A stretch of DNA of 64,000 bases from Anaeramoeba flamelloides (taxonomy: Eukaryota > Metamonada > Anaeramoebidae): assembly GCA_027625915.1 (NCBI GenBank), contig JANTQA010000023.1, positions 11,284,001 to 11,348,000 on the forward strand. The letters run 5' to 3'. The translations under genes were made by a program, and so were the position numbers. Below are positions 22,419-32,435 of the stretch, one piece after another. The stretch's first letter is position 1. The number at the start of each line of letters is the position of its first letter. The notes under the pieces were generated by a model. The model was given only the letters and a program-made list of their open reading frames with translations. It was not told the origin of the DNA and made no database searches.

Positions 22419-23074
22419 TAAACTATTTTTCAAAAACTTTGACTCACTTTATAATGTTAATGGGAGCTGTTTTTTGGGTTTATTCCAGTATTCTTTTCAA
22501 AATAAATTTTCAATTTTTAGATCAGAATCATTTTATTTAGAAAGTCTTTTTGTTTTTGTTTTTTCAAATTTTTTTTTTTTTTTTTCTAATTTTCATTTTT
22601 TTTTTCTTTTTTTTATTCTAATTTCGTAATTTTTTTTTTGAATTCTTTTCCCTTTTTTTTCTAAATTTTTCGTTTTTTTTTGAAAGTTTTTTTTTAAAGT
22701 AACCAAATTGAAAAAATTGAAAAATCCACAAAAAAGTCTTAAAACTTTCAGAAAATTAGTTAATAGAATGTCTTTTAAAGTGAAAATTCTTTGTGTAAAA
22801 AAAATCTTGTTATTCAACCCTGTTTTATCATTGAAAGTCCAGTTATAAAAAATAGATAATACTCATTTCAAAAATTTTTACTGGCCTTTTTTGAGGATTT
22901 TGATTTTATTTTTTTTAATTTTTTAAAATATCAGATTTTTAGGGTTTTATAATAATGTAAAAGTGAATGGTTAATAAGATTTAAGTAATTACTTATTTTT
23001 GAACACTAAAAAATATTTTATTTATTTTTTTATTAAGTATTTTAGGCCAATTCCAATTTTGAAATTTTAGTTTA
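22419..23074 (+). mobile_element. Family 2 MITE, copy 2 (~656 bp)
   Basis: The left end TAAACTATTTTTCAAAAACT is followed by TTGACTCACTTTATAATG. An internal copy of the end (ACTCATTTCAAAAATTTTTA) lies at ~22861, and the right end TTTTGAAATTTTAGTTTA at 23057-23074 is diverged. It aligns with copies at 33346 (same strand) and 2933 (opposite strand). No coding capacity. Confidence 0.7.
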
Positions 23075-24463
23075 GATTTTGAAGATGTGTTGTGCTAGAT
23101 GTTATAATATACAAATTCCCAGATTTGTATCATCAATATTTCTAATATAAGACAGTGTTTATTAAAAAAAAAAAAAAAAAAAAAACCAAGATTATTTTAG
23201 ATTTTAACACCGTTCCAGATTGGATTATATGTGAATTATAAACAAATTATGAAATTAATTGTTCTAAGAAATCAATAGACTATCAAAAAAAAAAAAAAAA
23301 AAAAAAAAAACATCAATTATTTTTTTTATTTTTATTCTTGACTGGATTTTATTTTTATTGGGATGAAGAGTTAAAATAGAAAAGGACCAAGTGGCTATAC
23401 AGTAATACTGATATACTGAAACATGATTGTTTGTGTACCTTGAAAAAAAAAAAAAAAATGGAAGATAAATGCAACAAATACAAAAGATTCAAGTAAATTG
23501 GAGTAAAAAGAAAAAAAGAAATTAAAAAAAAAAAATAAAAAACCCTATCAAATGAACATTCATGGTAAATTATGAAATTATATTTAACAAAAAGTACTGT
23601 GATTGTAATTTTCACTGTATTTAATTAAAAGACAGCCCTTTTTTATATTTTTATTTTTATTTTTTTTGATTTTTTACCAATTGTTTCTGATTAAACCCTT
23701 TTATATTTTAATTTTTTCTTTATATTACTTGTCTACAATTTTTTGTTTTTGCTTTTTCAGTCTAAATATAATTTGGGTATTTTATTTTACATCAATAATA
23801 TGGGAACCTTTGATTTTACCATCAAATCACTTTAACAATTTCAGTAAAATAATATTCTGAATGAAAGTTTCACTTCTTCAATAAGTATACTAATAAAAAA
23901 GTTACTAAAATTATTAAAATTATAATTTCAATTTTTTTGTGTTTTTTAAAGAAATAACCTTGACTTGATGAAATATTTAAAAAGAGGTGCAATTTATTTA
24001 TTTTTTTTATAAATGAAATTTAATTTGATATAATTATATTAAATATTAAATAAAAATAACAGCTTTATAAAGTATCCCCCCCCCCCCCCAATAATATGAG
24101 AATTTATGATTAGTATTAAATTATTTATTAAATAAGATTATCAAGAATTCATCAAAAATCACAAATTCCCATTTTTTCACTAATTAAAATAGTATTCATG
24201 AATTTACAAATTTATTTGATAAATATCTTTACTAACTCAAAAAAATAAATTATATTTTTTTATCTTATAAGAAAAAAACTTAATCTTCTAATAAGGATAA
24301 AAAAAAATTGTTTCCTTCTTTGTTTTATTTTTTTTTAATTTATATTAGATTTTATACTGATTTTTGAAGTATCAATTTAAACCAAATATTTGGCAGTTTT
24401 ATTGTTTTTGTTTTTAATTACTTACAATCTGTATTTTTCCAGAACAATAGTAAAAAAAAATAG
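23075..24463. other. AT-rich spacer, no gene seen
   Basis: Contains A runs near 23164-23184 and 23285-23310 and a 13-base C run near 24077. No coding signal. Open frames here are translations of A/T tracts. Confidence 0.45.
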
Positions 24464-24666
24464 TAAAGCCAGTTTTACTTTTAATTTACAAATCTTCAAC
24501 CTAAAACAGATTACACAAAAATCTCAAATTAAGTCCTATTTTTTGCAATTTTTTTTAACAAATATTATTTTTACTAGAATCGGATTTTTGTGTCTTAATT
24601 TGAAATTTTTTTTTTTTGGCCTTTAATTTCTTGGGAAGTTTGTGTCTTAAAAGTGGAACTGGCATT
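24464..24666. mobile_element. Palindromic MITE (family 3), copy 3
   Basis: A diverged copy. The left end is TAAAGCCAGTTTTACTTTTA and the right arm ends TGTCTTAAAAGTGGAACTGG near 24662. The central block CTCAAATTAAG...TTAATTTGAAATTTTT is retained. The AAGGCACAAA motifs have decayed more than in copies 1 and 7. Confidence 0.7.
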
Positions 24667-25886
24667 ATCTATATAGAGTAAAGATAATAAAAATAATATT
24701 TTCCTGACTGGCCATTAGAATTAGAGAAACTGTGATTACTTTTAATCTAATAATTATCTAATTAAAGGGGAAATGAAAATTTTTTATTGCATTTTCAAAT
24801 TTTCTTGGTATATTCAAAATATTTGATAACTTTTTAAAATTAGATCGAAATTTTTTTTTTACAATTTGACTTCAAAATATTAAATTTTAAAGATAGGTAA
24901 ACTGAAAAAGAAATCATTAAAATAATGTACTATTTTGGTAATACTTTCATCCCAGAGTTTTTTCAAAATCAAGCTGAATTCAAAAAAAAAAAATAACTTA
25001 AGTCTGCTATAATTTATCCACTTTATTTTTTTATTTCTTCAGGGATAATATTTAACAATGTTTACACATCTGATCTGAGAAACTGTTAATTAAGCAGTAT
25101 AATTAAAATTTATTATGTAAAAAAATCATTTTAAATAGATACTCTGTTTGATGTTATTACAAATAAACAAGATAAATAACACTAATTAATTTTCCAACGG
25201 GGTTTTAAAGGAAAATAATGAAATATTAAAATATACAATATCTATCTTTAAAAACAAAATATCAAATATTAAACATCTTTAATCCCTTATTAAATGATTA
25301 AACCCTTAATGTTCAAAATAAAAAGCTATTTATTTTAGTGGTTTAATTTTTTTTTTTTTTGGATAAATAAAATTAAAAAATTTCTAAATTAACTCATCAA
25401 TTTTAATTAAAATTAAAAAGGTAAAGATCTACTGAACATACTCTTTATAATTTTTTTCAGGCTTGTGGTAAAAATTGGAAATTTTTAAAAATCCTTTCTT
25501 TTCACAAAAAATAAATAAATAAATAATACTTATAAAATATTAGGTGAAAATATTTGGGATAATTGACAATAATATGTAGAAATCTTGTTGTCGGGGTTAA
25601 TAAAATAGTATTAGAAATTGCCTTGATTTATTCTCTAATTGTAAAAAAAAAACAATCTGGTTAATATATATTTGGTTACCAAAAAAAAAAAAAAAAAAAA
25701 CAATGTTAATAGTATAAAATCATTGTTTCCAGTGAAAATCCCCTTTATTTTAATGAAAATCTCATCCTGTACCCCAAAAGATACCAAAGTCAAAATTATT
25801 TTTATAATATAAACCGCTAGAAATGTTTGAAAAAAAATTTAATTTAGGAATTGAATTTTTACAAAATTTTGATATTAGACTTTTTT
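24667..25886. other. AT-rich spacer, no gene seen
   Basis: Featureless apart from homopolymer runs, such as A near 25680-25700. No repeat or coding signal was recognised. Confidence 0.4.
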
Positions 25887-26941
25887 TAGTCAATGTACTC
25901 TACTTTTTTTCAAATATCAATTATTATTTCTATTTAACCTTTGAAGTGGATATAAAAAATAAGTAAAATAATAAACATCAAAGAATAGTTGAGATTCTGT
26001 ATATAGCAAAACTAATAAATTTAGATATTAATATCTTAAAATTTTCATAACTTAAATTTTAAAAGGTAAACTAGATTCCAAAATTTGGACACAGTTTAAA
26101 CAGTGGAAAGAACATCATTATTGTACTTTAAATTCAAATTGGAAAGAATTTTAATTCAACAAACTATTTCATTTTTTGTCTTTTTTGTTTTTTATGTTTT
26201 CATTTCCTTTTTTACAGTTATGTAATCTGTTTCGTTATATCTGTAAAATTTTTTTTCAATGTTTGTTAGAAGGTTACTGTTGAGTTTTTTAAATTGGAAA
26301 ATCACATACAATTGGTAGATAGTATCTAATCATCTGATCGATCAATAATAGTTGGTGAAATTCCAACAAATTTACCAATACATTTTTTGTTCAGCTCGTT
26401 TCATTATTTTGGACACACCAGTTTTTATTTTTGAGTTTTATATTTTTTTCTTTTATTTGGGTTAAAATTATCACTTATTAAAACATTCATACTGTGTAAC
26501 TTAAATGTGGTTTTATATTAGGTTTGGAAAAATACAATAAATTGGGGGTTTTTTGCCTATTTTTGATTTTGGGTGTGTCCAAATTTTTGGAACGAGGTTT
26601 ACATATTGCAAAAAACAACAATGTTCATATTGATTTTCAATTTTAGATCAAAGAAAATTTTAATAAAAATCAAAACTATTTTCCTACAATCATTTTTACT
26701 ATTTCAGTCATAATAGAAAAAACATATTTTTACTCAATGACAAAGATTCTTGGAATAAAAAAAGAATTTGCCAATGAATTATTTTAACAATCATAAAAAA
26801 TCAAAAAAAAAAAAAAGAAAAAAAAGTATATAAAAATGAAAAAATGTTATAAATGATTTCAATTTTGAAATTTCCAAAATAAATATTTTTAAATAGATCT
26901 AATAGACTCCCTAAAACTGCACTCTTTGACTGGGAAATGGT
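25887..26941 (+). mobile_element. Family 5 MITE, copy 1, interrupted by a family 1 element
   Basis: The outer parts, 25887-26066 and 26602-26941, match the uninterrupted copy at 60687-61193 in order and orientation. Shared blocks include AATAATAAACATCAAA against AATAATGAACATCAAA, CATATTG followed by AAAAACAACA, and GATTTCAATTTTG. The ends are inverted (TAGTCAATG on the left, CTTTGACTG on the right). Without the insert it is ~520 bp, close to the 507 bp of the other copy. Confidence 0.7.
26067..26601 (+). mobile_element. Family 1 MITE, copy 3 (~535 bp), nested
   Basis: It starts TAAACTAGATTCCAAAATTT then GGACACAG, and ends GTGTCCAAATTTTTGGAACG then AGGTTTA. The TIRs match over ~25 bp. Internal blocks such as GGTAGATAGTATCTAATC and TGATCGATCAATAA are shared with the copies at 1807 and 2365. 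It is flanked by TA and inserted in a family 5 element. Confidence 0.85.
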
Positions 26942-27099
26942 TTAATTTCTTTTTTTTTTTACCAAAATTTACGAAATTTGTCTCTATTTTTCAAAAAAAA
27001 TTTAAATTGATATTTCATTTTTCGAATTTTGTTTTTTTAATCATAGAATTTTCATTGAAAAATTCATATTTTATTACCACTGTTACCAGTTACTTCAAT

Positions 27100-27740
27100 T
27101 GATTTAATGGGCAAGCCTTCTATAAAAAAAAATCTGCAATTATAATTTATATAATGAGTTTTACCAAGTTTGTTTGGATAATTTGACAAGATTATTTAAA
27201 AAAATAAAAATGAAAATGGAACCTACATGTGTGCAAAAAGTAATATCTTAATATTTTTAATTTTTTTACTATATTTGTCTTTATTAAAAAAAATATAAAA
27301 CTTATCTTATGCACCCACGGGTCAGGTTTCTTATCAAAAAACATGATGTTTCTAATATCAAAAAATTCATTTAATGAAAGAATAAAAATATTTGAACTAG
27401 AAACAGAAATTTAAAAATCCAAAATAATTCTCAGAAATCAAAAAACAAAAACAAACCCAAAGATTGTTATTCGATTATTAAATAAATTGGTTTGATATTA
27501 GAAACTCCAGGTTCGTTGACAAAAAAACCTTCCTACATCAGGGGGCATAGGATAAGTTTTATAGTTTTTGGAAAAATGACAAATTTAGTTAAAAAACTTC
27601 AAATTTTAAGATATCACCCTATGCACATGTGTATTTTGTATTTCTTTCAACAGATTATTTCCAAAATGATTCCTATCTGTTAACATGTTGTAGGTCTATT
27701 GAATTTGGAGGTAAAGTTAGCTTGCCCATGATATCTTATA
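27100..27740. mobile_element. Foldback element with ~260-bp arms (family 6)
   Basis: The two halves are imperfect reverse complements: ATGGGCAAGC near 27107 pairs with GCTTGCCCAT near 27720, and AAACTTATCTTATGCACCC near 27298 pairs with the complement of GGGGGCATAGGATAAGTTT near 27541. ACATGTG blocks pair as well. No coding frame of interest; the short frame at 27492-27683 is part of an arm. No second copy was found in the window. Confidence 0.6.
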
Positions 27741-28329
27741 AACCTTAAAAAAAGTAATAAAATATTTTGTTTTTTAAAAATCTGATAGTCCAAAAACCAA
27801 AGCAAAATTCTTGTTTTTTAATCCTTATTTTCAAACCCCTTTTTGAACCTTATCACTTTTCACAAAATTAAGGGAAAAATCCAAAAAAAAAAAGAAAAAA
27901 ACAAAAAAATGAGAAAAAAATAAACTTTTTAAAAAAGAAAAAAATGATGGAATTATTTAGGTTTTTATTTTAAAGCTTTTAAAATAATCAAAATCAAAAA
28001 AAAAAAAGGAAAGTAAAGAGAAATTAATTGAATTTGAAGACTCAGGATTTACCGATACTTTTCTGGAGTTTTTTGTTTTTTTTCAAGCAAAAACTAAAAA
28101 AAAAATAAAAATCAGATCATAAAACAAAATAAAATAAAGACAAGAGAAAAATTTTTTTCTTCTTTTCTTTTTTAAAAAGAAATAATAAAAAAAAAAAAGA
28201 AGGAGAAACAAGAAGGAAACAATATTAAAAAGTTTTGAAAAGGAAAAAAGTCCAAGATCTTGGTTTTGTGATGTGTTTCATTTTTGAAAAAAAACAAAAA
28301 AACAAAAAATAAAAGAATTTGAAAAGTGT
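27741..28329. other. A-rich spacer, no gene seen
   Basis: Poly-A-rich text between the foldback element and the 3' end of the Cys-rich membrane protein gene; it includes that gene's probable 3' UTR. No other signal. Confidence 0.4.
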
Positions 28330-29115
28330 TTATTTTCCAACCTTGATCATGATTAAACATTGCATGACTGTAAAGAAGAAAAGGAAGAAACCAACAACAA
28401 AAAATGCAATGGAAAGGGAGTTTTGTTTAAAGCCTTTTGGTGCATTGGATTCAAATTGAGGGGTTTTCACAACACCAGCATATCCACTAACGCCTTTGGG
28501 GTAACATTGGACGGTATTAAGATGTGCAGCACTATTTAAATTACGAGAAAACCGAAACAAAGAGAAAAAAAAAAAAAAAAAATTTAATTCAATGAAATGG
28601 TTGACATTTAGTAATGGGGAAGTGTTGTGTTTTAAAAAAATAAAAAGGAAAAAAAAAAAAAATTTGTTCCTTAAGAATAATCAAGAAGGAGAATAAGAAG
28701 AAAAAAAAAAACAATTCAGAATTGAACAAGAAAAGTTCAAGGTTTGTGCTTACATAATTTTATTAGTTGCGCCTGAAGCTGTTGAACATTGTTCACATTT
28801 GTGGTTTAAACAAGTACCTTCCCAAATTGTCTTTGTTCCGTCACATTTACCACAAACAATCTTATCTTCGGAGTCCTGACATTCATTGGTTTGACAAAAT
28901 TCACCAAACTTTTTATCATCGGAATACGATTTGCATTCAGATTGTTCGTAACAATACTTGTTGGCTGAGCAATGGGAGCTGTCTAAACACTCTACACATT
29001 TCTTTTTATCCAAATTACATTTAGGATTGTCTGTTGATGTACATTCGCTATCTTTAGAACACGAAAGTACACACGTCATTAAAACTACAAAAGCTACTAA
29101 GAAAAGAAGTTTCAT
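28330..29115 (-). CDS. Secreted-type Cys-rich protein with one C-terminal membrane helix, family unknown
   Basis: Two exons, 29115-28754 and 28531-28330, joined in phase across a 222-bp intron (donor GTAAGC), give 187 residues. The open frame continues upstream, but the ATG at 29115 starts a clear signal peptide (MKLLFLVAFVVLMTCVLSCS). Residues about 19-110 hold some eighteen Cys in pairs (CNLDKKKCVEC, SSHCSANKYCYE, CGKC), an extracellular disulfide-rich pattern. A Pro/Gly-containing stretch follows, then one long hydrophobic helix (SLSIAFFVVGFFLFFFTVMQ) and a short cytosolic end with Lys. I infer a type I membrane protein displayed on the surface or in the endomembrane system. I do not recognise the family. 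The VCGKC motif recalls the JKAMP homologue at 36 kb, but the rest does not align. Confidence 0.8.
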
Positions 29116-29489
29116 TTGGATTGGATCTTTGTTTTTTGATAAAAAGTTAAAAAAAATAAAATGCGATCTGAAAAGAAAAAAATGAGAGTAAAAATTCAAC
29201 TTCAAGTTTGGAAAAGATGGCTTGAATTTTAGGAACGAACTTGTTTAAAAATTTCTATTGTCTGATATCTTTTTATTTTTTTCAAGTTGACTAGTTTTCC
29301 AACATATCTTTTTTTTTGTTCTTTCTAATCTTTTTCTTGTTTTCTCTAATATTTGTTTTTAATTGGAATACAGTTGAGAAATTATTGAAAAAAAGATTGT
29401 TTGATTTGTTTTCTTGAGTTAGACCCATTGATTAAGAATTGTAAACAGTTTTTTCTTCTCTCATTTTTATTTCTTAAGGACTATCGAAA
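29116..29489. other. Upstream flank of the Cys-rich gene
   Basis: T-rich sequence that should contain its promoter. No motif was recognised. Confidence 0.4.
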
Positions 29490-30026
29490 TTAAATCCTCT
29501 TTGAAGTTTTTTAAAGACCCACCAAGATCTTTCTGTCTTGTTTTGGCAATGAAGTCAAGTGGTGATTTCAAAAACATGAAAAATTATTCTTCTCAGATAC
29601 TGATAAATAGAAATAAGTGTTGGGAAATTTTTACTTGTTTTTCCTTTTTGAAATTTTTCTGTACAACCTTTGAATAAAGAATTTTATTAAGTCAAGTGTT
29701 AATAGACCTGTAAAATTAGTTGTTCTTCAAAATATTCTTTGTTGTGGAAATGTTTAAAAAGAAACAGTTCTAAGATTTATAAAAATGGGAATTGAATTAA
29801 AAATTTCTTGAAATTTCTAAGAAAATATCAATAAATAATATCGAGTTTTAACAAGAAGCCAAGTTGTTTTTGAAACACTATCAAATTTGAATAAGAATAT
29901 AATAGAGACAATTTTTGAGAACAAATATAAATCCTAATTTTTTGAAATCACCACTTGATTTCCTTGTCAAAACAGAACTGAAAGATCTTGGTGGGTATTA
30001 AATCTTTTCAGAGTGGCTTCTGATTT
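29490..30026. mobile_element. Family 4 inverted-repeat element, copy 1 (~540 bp)
   Basis: The terminal arms pair over ~85 bp: CCACCAAGATCTTTCTGTCT and AAGTCAAGTGGTGATTTC on the left, GAAATCACCACTTGATTTCC and GAAAGATCTTGGTGGG on the right. The interior (ACTGATAAATAGAAATAAGT, GGAAATTTTTACTTG, GTCAAGTGTTAA) matches segments at 43600 and, on the opposite strand, 54810-55060. Non-coding. Confidence 0.7.
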
Positions 30027-31804
30027 AAATAGTTCTTAAGGTAATGGGTTAGACAGATATTACCTTCCAAAATTATATTAACGCCATTTGAATCCTAGAT
30101 AAAACGGAACAGTCTTAAATTATCTTTTCATGACTCTACAAATAAAATAATACAATGAAACCATTTAATTTTAAAGGAGTTTACTTATGTCAATTTATTT
30201 TTCCAAAAAATTTAATTGTTCAATTTAGTTGTTTAATTATTTAGTTTGTAAGGATGGGTACTATTGATTTTTCATTATTAACATTAAACTTTCCAAAAAA
30301 AAGAAATTTGAAATTTTAAATTTTTTTATTCAAAAACTAACTAGTTTTAAATATATTTACATTAATTATTTTAAGATTAATTCTATTAAAATGTTTTTGA
30401 AATTTAGAAAGGGGCATGGGATTTTGAGAAAATTAATTTTTTTTACTAATTCCCCTTTTTTTTTTAATAACTTTTTTGGATATTAAATTAGAACCAAAAC
30501 TAGAAATAAAATTCTCAAAAGTACTTTTTATAAATTATTTTTGTTTTACTTTGACCGAGGAAATTTTTATTGTTTTTACAATAAAAAATCACCACTTTCC
30601 ATTTTTTTATAGAATTCTACAGAGTATTTGAACTCTAGTGAATCACTGTAAAATTTCATTAAAAACAAGATACCCGAATATTCATGTTTGTTTTACCACA
30701 GTCTAACATTATAAACACACAATTTTTTTTATTTTTTTACGTTTTTAAGAATTTTAAAACTATCGGAAACCATCTTTCGACTTCAGAATAGAAAAAAAAA
30801 AAAAAAAAAAAAAAAAAAAACGACATTTTGCACTTAAGTACAATAATTTTTGATTTAAAACCATGTGAATTTCTTTTCAAAAAAAAAAAAAAAAAAAAAA
30901 ATATTTCATATATTAACTGTTTAAAAATATTAGTAATTCAATTTTCCAAAAGTATATCTTGAATTACTATAATGGAGTCAATCAGACAGGTTAAATGATA
31001 TTTCACCTATTTTTATCCCCAATTTAAACAAAAACTATATAATTATTATCCTTTCTTGAATTCATTTATCTCTCTCCAATCCAGTCAATCAATTTGTGAA
31101 ATAAAAATTGATTTTTTTTTTTTAATTATTTATGTTAAAATAACTTGAATAAACTTTTCATTACATTTCAAAAAATATTATTAATAACTTCATGCAACAA
31201 TAACCTTTTTAAGTTATTTGTGTTTATTTTATTACGAGTTATTTCAAGAAAAATTTATGCAGATTTTTTTTAGATTTCATAAAAAAACCTCCTTTTCAGT
31301 AGAAATATCCCTTAATTGACAATATCGAATATAGTAAAATACTAATTTTGATTGAACCAATGTCTGTAGTATTTATTTTAAAATATGTATACCGAAATAG
31401 TTCCAAACAATGAAAAAAAAAATAACTTTTTTTTTTCAATAAAACGAGATAAGGAACAATTTTAATAAAAAAATAAGCAATATGGAAACAAAACATACAA
31501 TTTTTTAAAATATGAAATACAGTTATAAAATTTTCCTTCAATTGAAAGTTTTCTCTAGATTATATATCCGAGTAAACTTATCATTTTCACTCAAAAAGTA
31601 AAAAATACTGATACAATTTTAAAACTCTTGAAATTATCAAATACAATAAAGCTAATAAAAGTCTAATCTATTTTATTTAGATAATTCCACGACAAACAAA
31701 AAAATTGAATTATTATCAAGAATCAATAAATTATTGTTAATAAATTTCTATATTTAAGTATTTTTATGGGGATCAAATTTAATAAAGATATATAAAATAT
31801 AATT
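30027..31804. other. AT-rich spacer, no gene seen
   Basis: Contains two very long A runs (about 30791-30820 and 30882-30900). No coding or family-level repeat signal was seen. Confidence 0.45.
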
Positions 31805-32003
31805 TACAACCAGTTTCACTTTAAAATCAGAAACTTTCTACTTAATTTAAGACACAATAAAAAAATCATATTTAGGTACAAAATTCAATTTTTTTTTTTT
31901 ACAATTTATTATAATTAATCTGAATTTAGTATCTTAATTTGAGATTTTTTAGGTACCTTAAATTTCGTTGCAGTTTGTGCCTTAAAAAGTGGAACTGGCT
32001 GTA
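31805..32003. mobile_element. Palindromic MITE (family 3), copy 4
   Basis: It starts TACAACCAGTTTCACTTTA and ends AAAAAGTGGAACTGGCTGTA. The central block CTTAATTTGAGATTTTTTAG is kept. The left arm is diverged. It lies ~430 bp beyond the 3' end of the JKAMP gene. Confidence 0.75.
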
Positions 32004-32435
32004 GAATTATTCAAAAATATCTAAGTGAAGTTACAATTTTTACATTGAGCTTAAAAAAAAAACATATAGGATTGGAAATTAAAAAAAAAAAAGCACAAAA
32101 CTCTTTTGATAGATATAAATATATTTTCAAACATTCTAAATTCTAAATTAGGCTTAGATTAAGGTTATTTCAAGCAGTTATCTTATATCAATTTTATGGC
32201 TGGTTAGAAATTTTTAATTATTTAAAAAACGAGTTAAAAGGCATAAACACTTGGATTAATAGTTATAAGATCTAATAAACTTTGATGAAAAAAATATAAA
32301 GAAAAATTAAAAATAGATTATTTATTTTTTTAATAATAAATTAATTTGTATTCATTTAATAGGCTAATAAAAGAAAAAAAAATAACCTAGTTTAGTAATA
32401 AAAAAATAAAAAAAATTAAAGAGAGAGAAAATATT
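32004..32435. other. AT-rich spacer at the 3' side of the JKAMP homologue
   Basis: Contains the probable 3' UTR of the minus-strand gene. Nothing else was recognised. Confidence 0.4.
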
